Assembly (NCBI GenBank): GCA_948146395.1
Contig: OX411543.1
Coordinates: 52,432,017 to 52,496,016 of the forward strand
DNA: 64,000 bases
Direction of reading: 5' to 3'
Origin: Fragum whitleyi
Lineage: Eukaryota > Mollusca > Bivalvia > Cardiida > Cardiidae
Of the stretch, positions 45,895 to 57,608 are shown piece by piece. The first letter of the stretch is position 1. Each line of letters begins with the position of its first letter. Below the pieces are notes generated by a model, which searched no databases, was not told the origin of the DNA, and saw only the letters and a program-made list of their open reading frames with translations. Made by a program: the position numbers and the translations under genes.

Positions 45895-46750
45895 GTTTCA
45901 AACTATTTTCTATGATTGTCCAAACCAAACTAACGCTGCACTTAATATTTTTGTTGTAGGCCATGCTCTGCCGATTAAATAGCACCAATGTTGACTAAAT
46001 CCAATAAAACTCCAGTATATGCTAAAGGAAATTCAACAAATTCTTAAAATGACATTATCGAACCTGGAAGCAGTAATTGGAGCTCACCTTGTATTCTTGT
46101 TCCAAAACCAAATGGAACCTTCAGATTTTGTACGTACTTTAGAAAGTTAATTTAGTCACAAAAAAATTACTCATACCCGATCCCCAGAATCGATGACTGC
46201 TTAGACACAATTGGTAATCCTAAATTTGACTTCACTGGGAGGTATTGGCAGGTACCCTTGACAGAAAGAACAAAAGAAATTTCAGCTTTTGCCAGCCCAA
46301 ATGGACTCTTACAAAACGAGGCTATGCCTTACGGTATGAAAAATGCACCAGCCACATTCCAAAGAATGATCCATTCAATACTTCAGAGCCCTGAAGGATG
46401 CAAGGCCTTTATGGATGACGTGTTTACCTACACTGACGCCTGGTTAGATCATCTTCTACTAAAAATAAATAATTCATGAGACTTTTCAGGAATGGTAGGA
46501 ATGGTAGGATTTTACAGAAAAATTTCCGAATGTTTCAGCAGTTGTTTGCCCACTTACAAACCTCTTGAAAAAGAAAGTAAAATGACGGGTCTCCATAAGA
46601 GCCTATTCGTGGCTGGAATAAAATTCTTTTGAACTTTCATTTCAAATTCCAAATCTTTATATCACCCAAATTGATTGCTTTTGAGTTTGAGGCTGCCACA
46701 TAATACATGAATGACATATTCCTTTGTCAATATCCGAAATTTATTTTGAC
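45895..46750 (+). pseudogene. LTR element reverse transcriptase and start of RNase H
   Basis: Linker words YDCPNQTNAAL and VVGHALPIK are followed by SNWSSPCILVPKPNGTFRFCTYFRKL (palm start), YPIPRIDDCLDTIGNPKFD, and the open block RYWQVPLTERTKEISAFASPNGL...MPYGMKNAPATFQRMIHSIL...CKAFMDDVFTYTD. The catalytic box is FMDDV, where FIDDV or YIDDV is usual. After it come WLDHLL and GMVGFYRKISE, the connection toward RNase H. The 73-residue open frame at 46258-46479 is the best preserved part. Ty3/Gypsy assignment rests on the SSPWSSP/VPKPDG and PFGLKNAPATFQR-type motifs. Confidence 0.85.
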
Positions 46751-47190
46751 ATGTCATATTTTCCATTAGGATTATCTCCCCTTCTTTGTCTTTAGGGAAT
46801 GTCTTTGTTAATTTTTTTTATTCCAACTTTGCGTGTTTGCACAACACGTTTACAGATAGCCTTGAATATCAAATTTATTTTATTATTTGCAAAGAAAATA
46901 CAAAGCAATTGATCCCTTATGTTATTTTGGTCTGGCTTGGGGTTTTTTGCTGAAAAACTTCTGCCTCTTAATATGCGATATTTTCAAGATTTAGCTATAA
47001 ACAAAATCAGATGGATTTCAATAATAGTTAGCATATTTGTTTCAATACATGAACTCATTTGTGATTAAAACTAATTTTTGTAAAATTACAAGGTTACGCA
47101 CCAAGGTCAAAGGTAAAAATCAGCCCAACTCAGCTTTTCAATTGGAATATTTATTTGTTTATTTTCAGATTTAGTTTGACTTTCTACATG
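46750..47190 (+). other. Tail of the LTR element, nothing recognised
   Basis: RNase H motifs are not visible. The stretch is AT-rich and ends before the 3' LTR without a clear polypurine tract. Confidence 0.35.
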
Positions 47191-47525
47191 TATATTCTAG
47201 TAAGTACGTAAATTGAAAGAACAGGGGGATTTTTGAGACAAACTTCTAAGGTGCTGGTTGCATGTCTATTCTCGGAATTATTTGAATAAACAAGAATTTG
47301 GTAGAAGTGACTTTTATTATACGATTGGATTAATAAATACTCAATACTTTGGGATAAAACATTTTTGGTAAGAATATTAACAGACAGACATAATTTTGGA
47401 TAATTAACAGAAATAGGTGGCTTATAGTTTGTCTTTAAGTTTTTTTGTGTTTGGATTTTGTTAATAAAATTGTCAAATTGTAAACTACGTTTGCTTGAGT
47501 TCTGCTGGTCCATAACAACGTTTCC
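47190..47525 (+). repeat. 3' LTR (approximate)
   Basis: Partner of 43.40-43.74 kb. Just beyond it (47.54-47.58 kb) is a single end of the GAGCCTGTG MITE family, in CCACAGGCTC form. Confidence 0.65.
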
Positions 47526-47723
47526 GGACCTTTGTACCTCGGGTGTGAAATTGTTGAAAATGTCACCCACAGGCTCTTATAGTATAACATTTCTTGTTGG
47601 TCCATTTCGTTATCTATGCCACGTGCACAAAAATTTGAGCGTGTTACGTAGTATTTAGAACTTCGAAAGAAATAATATTAACGATAATTTTTTAATGATT
47701 TGAATATTTGTTTTAATACTCTA

Positions 47724-47726
<3 letters not shown>

Positions 47727-47776
<50 letters not shown>

Positions 47777-47915
47777 CCCCCCTCTCTCTCCTTCTCTCTT
47801 TCTCTCTCTCTCCTTCTCTCTCTCTCTCTCTCCCTCTCTCTCCCTCTCTCTCTCTCCTTCTCTCTCTCTCTCTCCTTCTCTTTCTCGCTCTCTCACACAC
47901 ACACACACACACACT
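47727..47915. repeat. (TC)n microsatellite with (CA)n end
   Basis: About 167 bp of TC with interruptions, then CACACACACACACACACACA. The frames of 164, 78 and 69 residues across it (poly Ser-Leu, Arg-Glu) are artefacts. Confidence 0.97.
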
Positions 47916-47985
47916 CACAAATCCACTCAATTCCTACTAGCATTTAACATAATTACAAAGGCTCAATTTCCTTTAGAACGGATCA

Positions 47986-48257
47986 TGGCCGCCGTCACAG
48001 CGCAGTTGGTAGCTCGTCGGACTGCCAATCTAGAGGTCTCGGGCTCGATCCCCGACGGCGACACTCATTCCTTCCGACTATTTGTCTCTCACCATTTGGT
48101 TAATAATCGTAGACCTATGCGAGATGGCAGCTGGATGCTAGGAAAGGATATGGTGGTAGTACTGGTGAGAGAAATGCCAGAAATCCTTTGCTAGGTGCTC
48201 CAGTCGCCGCGATATAACTAAAAATGTTGAAGCGGCGTAAAACTCGATTCAATCAAT
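47986..48257 (+). mobile_element. tRNA-derived SINE, GCGGCGTAAA-tail family, copy 2
   Basis: Head GCGCAGTTGGTAGCTCGTCGGAC, B box GGGCTCGATCCCCG, body GCAGCTGGATGCTAGGA..., tail GAAGCGGCGTAAAACTCG. Target duplications TTAGAACGGATCA (47973-47985) and TTAGAACAGATCA (48258-48270). Confidence 0.9.
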
Positions 48258-48621
48258 TTAGAACAGATCACACATAAATATCCTGAATCAACAATAACCG
48301 TTTCATTGATTCAGTGCTGCACAATTACAATACTTACAGCTTTTAGATTTGCATATTTACGATAGCCACTCATTTGTTGCAACTTTTTGTCTATACCGTG
48401 TGATACGCCGACTTTCGGATCGCAGGTCTCGAATCGAGTGTTTTTACCAGAGATTATAATAATCGATTTAAACACAACCGTGACACAGATTTTATATTAA
48501 ACTAAGGTCTACGACACTTAAATCCCTCAAAACCCTCAACATTCAAATTGTCAAACTTGTGGATTAAAAGAAAAGACACCAACGAGAAATTTCGATGAAA
48601 TGTGAGGTTTAATAGTTGTTA

Positions 48622-49047
48622 CAGTTAACAGCATCGTGGAATTAACAAGATGAATGATTTTGGAATGATTTTAAATGAAAATGAATGAGTGTGTGGAGTG
48701 AGTTTTGAGTGTAATTAAAGGAAGGTAAACCAATATAGAAAATTTTGTTCAGGATGAACAAAATTGGCGATATGTATTACCTCCCTTTTGATATGCATAC
48801 AATTTCTAAAAGTAGCTTCCTATTTCTTCTAGAACGAATCAGACGCTAACAAAATGAATTATATCAGTAAAATCGCTTATTTTTCATTTCATTAATGTAG
48901 TTATTGATTTTATCTTATCTGTTTTAGTCATTTAGGGCGTTATTGAATGATTTGAATGAGCGTTTGGAACGAATGAATGGAGCGCTGAGTGAGCGATTTA
49001 GATTGGATTGAATGAGATAAATGACAATTTCACGATGTTACCAACTG
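48622..49047 (-). mobile_element. CAGTTA-TA MITE, copy 9
   Basis: TA-CAGTTAACAGCATCGTGGAA at the left, CACGATGTTACCAACTG-TA at the right. Central palindrome AAATTTTGTTCAGGATGAACAAAATT. Sits at the left edge of the large tandem array. Confidence 0.87.
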
Positions 49048-50294
49048 TAAATTGTTCATAAATCTAGAGAAGACATATATCAAGGGATCAAACTAAAATA
49101 CTTTTTATACTAATTTACACAAAAGTTGAAGAGATTTTTCTTCAAACGATTTCATATTGCTCATCAATGTTTCAAGAAGCATATAATTCAAAGAACATCT
49201 GAAAATGTATATCTTTCCAATTCATCCTACATGTTTTCTTAAATTAATTGAATCAATCTAGTTTCATGATATAAAGTTAATGCTTACTTCTAAACTTACA
49301 AACACTATATGCTAAACAAATTCAAAAAATAAATTAGACCCTGTAAATATATGATCTTCAATTAATGGATAACAACTAACATGATACAAAAATATATGAA
49401 TCAATGTTTGAAATGGATGATAAACAACATGAAAACAACATGAAATTACACAGCTTGTGATTACCAATGAACTAATTGGTTGGGCGTTTTTTTTTCAAAT
49501 TCATTTTACTTCTCTACTCCGACGAACTTTTCAAACGGTCATTTGAAGGCGGAAAATTGCATTTATATTTAAATACTTAGCTACTAGTAATTATTTACTA
49601 AACAATGTTGATATTGATAATATTCATATGACATGAAGGTCACGGACAAAGTAGTTTCATCTTCTAAATAAGTATTTCTCTCTTTCCATTGAAAAAATTG
49701 CAAGTATTCATCATAACGCCTGATAAGGAAAAAACGAAAACATACTACGAGCGAATCCAATGAAATATGAAATTGTGCAAGAATCAAGAAAAGTTGTTAA
49801 ACAAGGTTTCAAACAAAAGAAATATTAACTTTTAAGAAAGTTGAAATGAATGATAATTAAAAAACATCATACTACGCATAAATGATTCAAGAAGCATATC
49901 TCTTTTAAGAACCCATGAAAAAAGATATATCTTCCTTATTCATCTTGCATTTTTTCTTTCATTAACCTAGATATCATGGATTCTATTCAGATAAATTTTA
50001 TTGAAATGATGTTAACTCCCACAATTACAAGCATAATAATATATACCAATCAATAAATACAAATTATACAAAACTTGTAATCAATCTTCAATAAATGGAT
50101 AAAACTTCTACAATACAAAATTCTATGAATCAATGTCTTAAATGGGTGATTTACAAAAATGAAAACAACATGAGTTAACACAACTCTTAAAAAGATGTCA
50201 TATTTTGCTTAAATGTTACAAGAAGCATATATTTTCAAAGAACAGATGGAAAAAATATTTACATTCCTGACAGTGAAATCTTAGTATTTCTGAG

Positions 50295-50470
50295 TGAAAT
50301 AGATTTTGGTGACGATAACACTTTCAGTTTCACTGGAGGAACTACTTTTCATTTTAAAGGAGCTTGATCCCTGCTCAGACTGCTCAGAAATAACATTCAA
50401 GCCAAATCACAGGTTCGGGTTATCTGCATTTAGGGTTCACACTTATAAAAAAAGGGGGTTTATTTCATAA
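50295..50470 (+). repeat. Dispersed repeat, second copy of 7.69-7.87 kb
   Basis: GGTGACGATAACACTTTCAGTTTCACTGGAGG and following sequence to ACACTTATAAAAAAAGG. It lies just inside the segment that interrupts the third array unit. Confidence 0.6.
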
Positions 50471-50859
50471 TAATTATGCAATCTTTATTAATTATCCATG
50501 CTAAAAAGGACGTATTAGGCTTTAGATGGGGTGTTGATTGGCACACCCTTTCCTTCTGGATCCACAACTGAAGCTTCTCAATAACAGATTTTCGAAAGAA
50601 TTTGTAAACCAACTTAATCTAGACAAACAGAAACTTTAATGTATCAATCATGAACAGTAACGTGAACGAAGAAACACACTGAAAATGTTCTAAAACAATA
50701 ACTATCATAATCCATCCTAAGCCAACTGTTTCCGTTTTCTGTGACCTAAATGCGTTTTCAGAGGCTCGAAATCCGATGACATTGCAGTTAAAGCGACACC
50801 CAATCCAGCCTCAGTGTAAGCTGATTTCAAATGCTCAACTCAGGGGGAAAAATCCCGTG

Positions 50860-51205
50860 TTCCAATGTTTACACCGTTGACAGTGTTGTCTTTTTTTTAT
50901 AACCTTCGCCCAAATCATTGTCGCTCCTCGTCTTAAAATTGTTCAACGTCTAGAGAATGTTTTTTCTTTTTTTTTTTTTTTTTTTTTTGCTTGAAAGTAT
51001 CTCTATATTTCCTAGATGTTTTCATGCGTAATCCAAAATGGCGATGAGAAATTATTGAAAAGAGAATTTGTTGGTATTAATACGCGAAACTCGCAAGGGT
51101 CGGCGACTGAAAATGACAAAAAAAAAGTTATGGAATATAATGAATAGAATAACCAACTGGTTATGTCTGATAAGAAAAATACTTCACTCGAATACGTTAT
51201 TATGC
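50860..51205 (+). repeat. Dispersed repeat shared with 22.77-23.07 kb
   Basis: ATGGCGATGAGAAATTATTG to CGAATACGTTATTATGC aligns with the 22.87-23.06 kb copy. A T-run (50.96-50.99 kb) precedes the aligned part. Confidence 0.6.
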
Positions 51206-51208
51206 TGT

Positions 51209-52160
51209 TTTTAGCTCGGCTGTTTTCGGAGAAAACCCGAGGTATTGTTAAAGCCTTGGTGTCGTCCTTGTCGTCGTCGTCGTCGTCGTGCGAAACCTTT
51301 GACATTTTGTGATAACTTTTGAATGGTAAGTGATAGGGCTTTCATATTTCACACGATGATTGTTTGGGACAAGCACTTTCTGTTGGTACCAAGTTCAAGG
51401 TCATCAATCATGGTCATTTATCAAGGTCAATTTGTGAAAGAAATGCACAGATTTGACATATTGCAATTACTTTTGAATGGTTAGTGAAAGGGCCTTCATA
51501 TTTGCCATGATATTTGCCTTGGACAAGCTTTTTTGGTGATATCAATTTCAAGGAAATCAGTCAAGGTTTAGGTCATTTTAAGGTCGAACTTTATGAAAGA
51601 AATGCGAAAAAATTAACATTGGCTATTTCTTTTGAAAGGTTAGTGATAGGGCCTTCATATTTTACATGATGATTGCCTGAGACAAGCATTTTCTGTTGGT
51701 TCCAAATTCAAGGTCATCACTCAAGGTCAAGGTCATTTTTGAGGTCAAACTTTATGAAAGAAATGCGAAAAAAATTTACATTGGCTATTTATTTTGAATG
51801 GTTAGTGAAAGGGCCTTCATATTTCACATTATTATTGCCTGGGACAAGCACTTTCTGTTGGTTCCAAGTTCATGGTCATCAGTTAAGGTCAAGGTTATTT
51901 TACAAGATTGAACTTGTGAAAAAAAAATGCATAAACTTGGACATTTTTGCGATATCTCTGGTCCAACTTAAGACATTCACTTGAAACTGGACACATATAT
52001 TCGCCATCAAAAGAACAACATTTTCTATCAAGGAGGATAATTTTAAAAGTATTTCCTGCAAATTAAGCCCCTTTTTCTTCTTATTTTTTTCACCGTCCAT
52101 TAGTTCTTTTACCATCCAGCACTTACTTGCGTAGGCACCCGTACGCGGTGCTCTTGTTAA
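51209..52160 (+). mobile_element. TTTTTAGCTCGGCTGTTTTCGG repeat with internal tandem units
   Basis: Opens TTTTTAGCTCGGCTGTTTTCGGAGAAAACCCGAGG, which contains its own inverted repeat, then GTCGTCGTCGTCGTCGTCG. Four diverged units of about 150 bp follow (ACTTTTGAATGGTTAGTGA.AGGGCCTTCATATTT ... ACAAGCACTTTCTGTTGGT ... AAGGTCATC). It closes GTACGCGGTGCTCTTGTT. The start and 'CTCTTGTT' end resemble the repeats at 31.69 and 42.18 kb. Confidence 0.72.
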
Positions 52161-52837
52161 AACGCCTAATAACGTGTTCTCGTGAAATATTTTTCATATC
52201 AAACATAACCAGTTGATTATCCTCTATTTATCTTCTTTATTCATCCTGCTTTTCTCTAACATTAAGCCAATTTCATTGAATCCGTCCAGCTAAATGTTAT
52301 AACAATTTATGTTAACTTCAACACTAACAAGAATGATATGCCCAACTAATGAATACAATAAATCTTGTCAATAACCAATCTTCAATAAATGGACACCAAC
52401 TTTCAAAATACTAAGTTTAACAATCAATGGTTTAAAGGGGTGTATCATGATATGAAAACATCATGAATTTGCACAGCTTGTAATATAAAATGAACTAATA
52501 AATGTGCGAGGGCGGGATAAATTCAGTCGGCGACGTCTCCAATCAAATATCCAATTTCATATTTGTTGATCAGTTCTTAGAATATGGAGAAGTCATTTAA
52601 CAAGGGATCAATTTAATGCAAATAAACACGAATGTTGAAATTAGTACCTATCTAAAGCATTTTTCACATCACATGAATGATATAAGAAGCTTGTATTTTC
52701 ACCTGAACACCTGAAAACTATATCTTCCTAATTAATCCTGCATTTTCTTATACTATGTTAGATATTATCAAATTTACCCAGCTTATATTATATAATCAAT
52801 ATCATGTTGACTTAAACAATTACAAGCATAAAGGAAT

Positions 52838-53267
52838 TTATCACATCGTGAAATTGACACTCATTTCGATTGAAAGCATTCAAAATTACTTGCTCGGAGC
52901 TCCATTCATTAACTCCAAACACTCACTCAACCATTCCAAAACGCCCAAAAATGACTGAAAAGATGAGATCAAGAACTACGCTCAATATAAATATGACAAG
53001 AAAAAACGATTTCACTGACATGATTGAAATTCTTAGCGTTTGATTGGTTCCCGAAGAACAGAGGAATCTATTAATAGATCTTGTTTGCATATTCTATCAA
53101 AGGGAGGTAATACATATTGCAAATTGTGTTCATCTTGAAAAAAGTTTGAGATATTGGATATACCTCCTGTTAATTTCACTCAAAACTCACTAATTGTACT
53201 GATTCTATTTCATTCAAAATTCATTCCAAAACCATTCAGATAGTTAATTTCACGATGTTGCCAACTG
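52838..53267 (+). mobile_element. CAGTTA-TA MITE, copy 10
   Basis: Left end eroded (ATCACATCGTGAAATTGAC), right end CACGATGTTGCCAACTG. Arms and central GGGAGGTAAT...ATACCTCC palindrome present. It interrupts a unit of the tandem array. Confidence 0.82.
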
Positions 53268-54117
53268 AATGCTACAACAATTTACGATGGAATTCATGAA
53301 AAAATGTAATTATTCTCAATCAATTGATTACATTTACAGAATACAAAATTCAAATAATCAATGTTTTAAATGGACGATTAACAACATGAAAACAACAAGA
53401 TTTTGAATTTGTACAGCTTGCTATTCTCAGAGAGTTTATGTGTGGGTAAAAGGTTTTTTTTTAGATAAGGTCAGCGATTTCCCCATCCACCGAACTGCTC
53501 AAACTGCTTTTTGACGCGGCAAATGAAGTTAAGTAAACAAAAGGACTAATCAGAAATAAGGTTGAACTTGTTTAGTATTGCCAGGCTTCAACATTGTGTG
53601 ATATACATGGTACAGTCACGGGCTTAGAAGTTATTATCTACATCATAAATGGACTAGTCGGTGGGCAAGAGGTTTTTTGTGGCCGGTACGGGGGGGGGGG
53701 AAACGGCTACTTGTCTACAACAACAAACTGATCAAACTTCGTTTGAACGCTGCATATTAATTTTAATTATTATTACTAAGCGTCTAGGCAGACAAAACTT
53801 TACAATTTGTTTAGTATTGACCAAGTTTAAATGGCACAATTGTCAGGGGCTAAAAAGTTGTTTATCTAAATAAACAGTAATTTTCTCTTTCCAGTAAAAA
53901 ATGCAATTCTTTATCATGAAACCTGGGGAGGAAACCAATACACCCCAGCGGGCAAATTCGATGAAATTTAAAACAAAATAGCTATCGACTAGTGCCAAGA
54001 ATCTAGAGAAGTTGTATAACAGGAGATCAAACCATTGTAATACTGATTTACAAGAAAGTTGAAATTATTGCCAATTCAAAACATCTCATACTATGCATAA
54101 ATGATCAAGAAACATAT

Positions 54118-54362
54118 GTGACCCGTCACGCGAAAAGGGACCAACTGAGAAGTACGTAAAGTGTCGACCCTTGTCAGACTGCGCGGATTGCGCAGACTGG
54201 CTACGGTCGAAACCTTTCGCACTTTGCTAATTTTCTGAATCTAGAATGATCAACCTACCTTCATGTGAAAGAATTTTTGAAATGCGAACCTCTAGTTTAC
54301 CAATGCTGGGCCATATCTCTTTTTAAAATTTTCAGGTGGTCCCTTTTCGAGTGACGGATCAC
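54118..54362. mobile_element. GTGACCCGTCA MITE, copy 3, with 4-bp target duplication
   Basis: GTGACCCGTCACGCGAAAAG...CTTTTCGAGTGACGGATCAC, 245 bp. ATAT flanks both sides (54114-54117, 54363-54366). Other array units show the empty site CATATATTTTCAAAG, confirming the boundaries. Central hairpin GTCAGACTGCGCGGATTGCG. Confidence 0.9.
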
Positions 54363-55229
54363 ATATATTTTCAAAGAACACCTAAGAACAATTTCTTTCC
54401 TAATTCACCATGCATTGTTCTTACATTAATTTAGATATCATGGAATTCATCGGGCTTGGTGTTATCAATGTCATGTTAACTTAAACAATTACAAACATAT
54501 ATGCTATACCAATTCATAATTACAAAGCAAACAAAATATAATGATAATTAATTAATAATAATTTTAAAAATATTAAAACAAAATATAGGTCGATGTTTTA
54601 AATGAATGATAAACAACAACATGAAAACAACATGAATGTACACGGCTTTTTTCTAGTAATTCTCAATGAACTAATCGGTGGTCGAGAGGTTCATATACAT
54701 ATACATATCTGTTCCCAGATGCACCTGGTCATAAAGCCTGTAGGAATATTCTACATTGAGATAATAAATTCAGAGCTACATCTAATTTAGGGTTATGATT
54801 ATTATCTTTCTTTTTTGATAACTTGTTTAGCTGGTACATGTACAGTAGCAAACAAAAGTTTGGTCATTTTCATACTTCAATATGAACGATATAACAAATA
54901 TCGGAATGAGTACCATATTCTCGATTTTACTAAAAGTAACGTTGTGATTTTACTGTTCGTTGTTTATTCTTGATCAGATTGTTTGATGAATTAAACTATT
55001 TCATGGTTAAGTATATATTTTTATTTTGCTTGTATTATTTCTGGCAAGTTACTCACCTCTTCCGGAGAAGATATTGTCTATTTCTTTGAAGGTGCCTTTA
55101 TCTTCTCGATAAACACGACCTTAGTTCGAAGAGTTTCTTATAGTGATTATTCAGAGCACCCGTTTATTCACATTAAAATGCATTATTTGTTGATAAGTCA
55201 TGTCCTTATTTTTAGTTTTCTTCAAATTA

Positions 55230-55470
55230 TCGAGAGATGTTCAAAAGTTGCCCACAATGTTTTTTGCGCGTTAAAAGTTGGCGGAAAATTGCAATGATGA
55301 AATTCAAGAGTCTTGACAAATTCTTGCAAAAATTCGGGTCTTATTATAAATAGAATATAAAATTTGAGCTCGTAATTACAAAATACAGCCCCAATTTCGT
55401 CTGTTTACAGATGAGTCGTTTAATAAATTCGGTATTCCACGACCACTCATTTAATATCCTCTATATCAAT
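55230..55470 (+). mobile_element. GTCATCTATAAACAGAT hairpin element, copy 3 (truncated)
   Basis: AAGTTGGCGGAAAATTGC...TTCGGGTCTTATTATAAATAGAATATAAAATTTG, then half of the hairpin (TCTGTTTACAGATGAGTCG) and TTTAATATCCTCTATAT. The TGACGTCA-bearing lead is missing. Confidence 0.7.
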
Positions 55471-55664
55471 TCAAGATTTTAACTAATCATATTATAATTT
55501 AATTACAAAATGCATTTTTTCCTGCATTTTGTATTCAAAGTTTCATATGCTCTAAGGATCTCCATAAACTACCGGGAAGCATTTTAAAAAAAAAAAAAAA
55601 AAAAACTCTTTAAGCGAATTGACCAATCAGAAGCTTTATTACCATAGAAATGACCCAATATTAC

Positions 55665-55950
55665 TTTTGATTTGAATTGGGGTTTTACGTCACTTTCAAC
55701 AATCTCTCAGTTATATCGCGACGACTGGAGGACCTAATGATGGATTCCTGGTATTTCTCACACCGGTACTACCACCACATCCCTTTCCTAGCCTCTAGTC
55801 GCTATTCCACATAGGTTTACGATTATCTACCCATTTGTGGAAGACAAATGTCGGAAAGGATAGGTGCCGCGGCCGGGGATCGAACCCGTGCGAATATAGA
55901 CTACTGGATTAGAAGTCCGGCGCGCTACCAACTGCGCTATTGCCGCGGTT
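55665..55950 (-). mobile_element. tRNA-derived SINE, GCGGCGTAAA-tail family, copy 3
   Basis: The head on the minus strand is CGCGGCAATAGCGCAGTTGG with B box CACGGGTTCGATCCCCG. The target duplication CCCAATATTAC is perfect at 55654-55664 and 55951-55961. Confidence 0.92.
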
Positions 55951-55961
55951 CCCAATATTAC

Positions 55962-56020
55962 TACACTCTAGTCCGAGGTACTGTGCGGATTACGGAAAAG
56001 TCCGAGTGATTCTCCGTATG
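55962..56020 (-). repeat. Solitary end of the CAWTCGG-type family (probable)
   Basis: AGTCCGAGGTACTGTGCGGATTACGGAAAAGTCCGAGTGATTCTCCGTATG resembles the right subterminal part of the elements at 13.47 and 62.33 kb. A similar solitary stretch is at about 59.65-59.70 kb. Confidence 0.45.
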
Positions 56021-56326
56021 CTATTTAATATTCATCCGAACCTCAGAACAACGAAAAATAGCAAACTTCGCTGACCTTACGTCAATTTGTGTAATGAACC
56101 TGAAATTATTGAAGAATCGATCCTTTAAAAACTTTTGAAACACTATCATCTGACTGACCCAGTCACTACATGCGTAGTTAAACAATCTTTTATATCTCCA
56201 CAGAAATGATTGCGTTTCGATAAAAAGACTTAAATTACTGTATGTAGGCAAAAGCTATCTATGACAAAAGACGAATGACTATTAATTGCAGCTTATGCTT
56301 TAATTGATCGGATTTACAGTTAGTTA

Positions 56327-56753
56327 CATCGAGAAATTGACATTCACATCAAACAAAACCATTTTAAATCGCTCACTCAGCGCTCCATTCATTCATTCCA
56401 AACACTCACTCAAACCATTCAAAAACACTCAAACCCATTGAAAAATAAAGAATCAAGAACGTCATTCAAAATTGATTTTAATAGGTAAAAATCGCGATTT
56501 CACTGACAGAATTCAAATTGTTTGCGTCTCATAGACTCTTGAACAAATAGGAAGCTAAGTATAGAACTTGCACGCATTTTTTATTGAAGGGAGGTAATCA
56601 TTATCGTAAATTTTGTTCAGCCTGAACAAAATTTGTGATATAGGATTACCTCCCATTAATTTCACTCAAAACTCGCTCCATACACTCATTCAATTTCATC
56701 CCTAAATCATTCCAAAAAAATTGACCTCGTCGATTTCACGATGTTGTTAACTG
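56327..56753 (+). mobile_element. CAGTTA-TA MITE, copy 11 (young pair with copy 1)
   Basis: TA-CAGTTAGTTACATCGAG...CACGATGTTGTTAACTG-TA. It shares with copy 1 private variants such as CATCGAGAAATTGAC and GCGTCTCATAGACTCTTG, about 94-95% identical overall. Confidence 0.9.
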
Positions 56754-57350
56754 TAACAACGAAACTTCAAAACCTACCTTGCAATGATATATCTCTCCAT
56801 CATCTTGTAAAACGAAAACAAAAAACCCAAAATATTTTGAAAAAAATAATAAATAAAAATAAATAAAATAAGAAAAATCGTAGAAGTTCGCAAAAAATGT
56901 AGATATAAAATGAAATATATATAAATCTATTACTCGTTCAGATTAAAGTAAGCTAATCATAAATGGGCTACAAAAAAATTGAAGCAATTGAAGCTATTTG
57001 TAAAGAAAATAAGCTTATTACACTTTGGGTTTCACCGAGTAAATGTGAAAATATAACGATGTAAAAATTGGCTTTGTTTCTGTCTATATTGAACACATCT
57101 CAAGGAGAGGTTAAGTAAAGAAAAGAATAAGAGAAATGTTTAAAATTTGACTTCTCAAAAACACCCTATTTTGTGCCAACACTTGGTAATGATTGTCTCG
57201 ATGAGATTTTAAGTAGAAATAACTTCAATTAATTTGGGATGGTTTTAATGAAATATTTTAATCTAAATGTTACACCCTAAAACGCCAGCTCTCTGTGTCA
57301 CTATAGTTACAGGTGAAAATTCGTCGGCTGATTCTTTTATTTTAGCATTT

Positions 57351-57608
57351 GTGATCCGTCACGCAAAAAGGGACCATCTGGGAATTCTGTGAAATTATTT
57401 TTTGAAAAAGAGATTGGGTCCAGCATAGGTCAACCAGAGGTCGAATTTCAAAAATTATTTAACTGGAAGTTAGATTGATCATTCCATATTCAGAAAAAAG
57501 CACATTATGCAAAGTTTCGACCCTAGTCAATCTGCGCAGTCCGCGCAGTCTGACTGGGTCGAAACTTCACGCACTACCCAGATGGTCTCTTTTCGCGTGA
57601 CGGGTCAC
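57351..57608. mobile_element. GTGACCCGTCA MITE, copy 4, with 4-bp target duplication
   Basis: GTGATCCGTCACGCAAAAAG...CTTTTCGCGTGACGGGTCAC, 258 bp, flanked by ATTT at 57347-57350 and 57609-57612. The central hairpin GTCAATCTGCGCAGTCCGCG is in the opposite orientation to copy 3. Confidence 0.88.

Larger units (their letters stand above)
43400..47525 (+). mobile_element. Decayed LTR retrotransposon, Ty3/Gypsy type with IN before RT
   Basis: Two diverged direct repeats bound it. One is at about 43.40-43.74 kb (GTAAATTAATAGAACAG ... AAAATTATCAAATTGTAAACCG). The other is at about 47.19-47.52 kb (GTAAATTGAAAGAACAG ... AAAATTGTCAAATTGTAAACTA). Inside, in order: gag (44.31-44.73 kb), zinc knuckle (44.85-44.89), a protease/linker region (45.0-45.3), integrase (45.39-45.83), reverse transcriptase (45.9-46.48) and the start of the RNase H-like region (46.49-46.75). 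Every part carries stops or shifts. The integrase upstream of RT is the order described for Gmr1-like elements. Confidence 0.78.
49055..54800 (+). repeat. Degenerate large tandem array (units about 0.5-1 kb)
   Basis: The same series of words recurs: AATCTAGAGAAG...GGATCAAAC, CAAGAAGCATAT...AAAGAACA, ATCTTCC...TTCATCCTGCAT, ACAATTACAAGCAT, TCTTCAATAAATGGATA, AATCAATGTTTAAAATGG and GAAAACAACATGA. Starts of the series are near 49060, 49785, 50190, 52570 and 54000. Two blocks with ACTTTTCAAACGG / TCAAACTTCGTTTGAACG (49.5 and 53.7 kb) end the longer units. Insertions split units at 50.27-52.21, 52.84-53.27 and 54.12-54.36 kb. No ORF is conserved between units. Confidence 0.72.

Noticed and set aside
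43400..47525. Integrase and RT as parts of two different nested elements
   Set aside because: Both lie between one pair of LTR-like repeats on the same strand, and the integrase passes into a linker typical of the start of RT. Not fully excluded, so it is given as the refutation test.
47700..48194. 164-residue plus-strand frame and matching minus-strand frames
   Set aside because: Most of it is the TC/CA microsatellite (Ser-Leu or Arg-Glu repeats) and the rest is a SINE.
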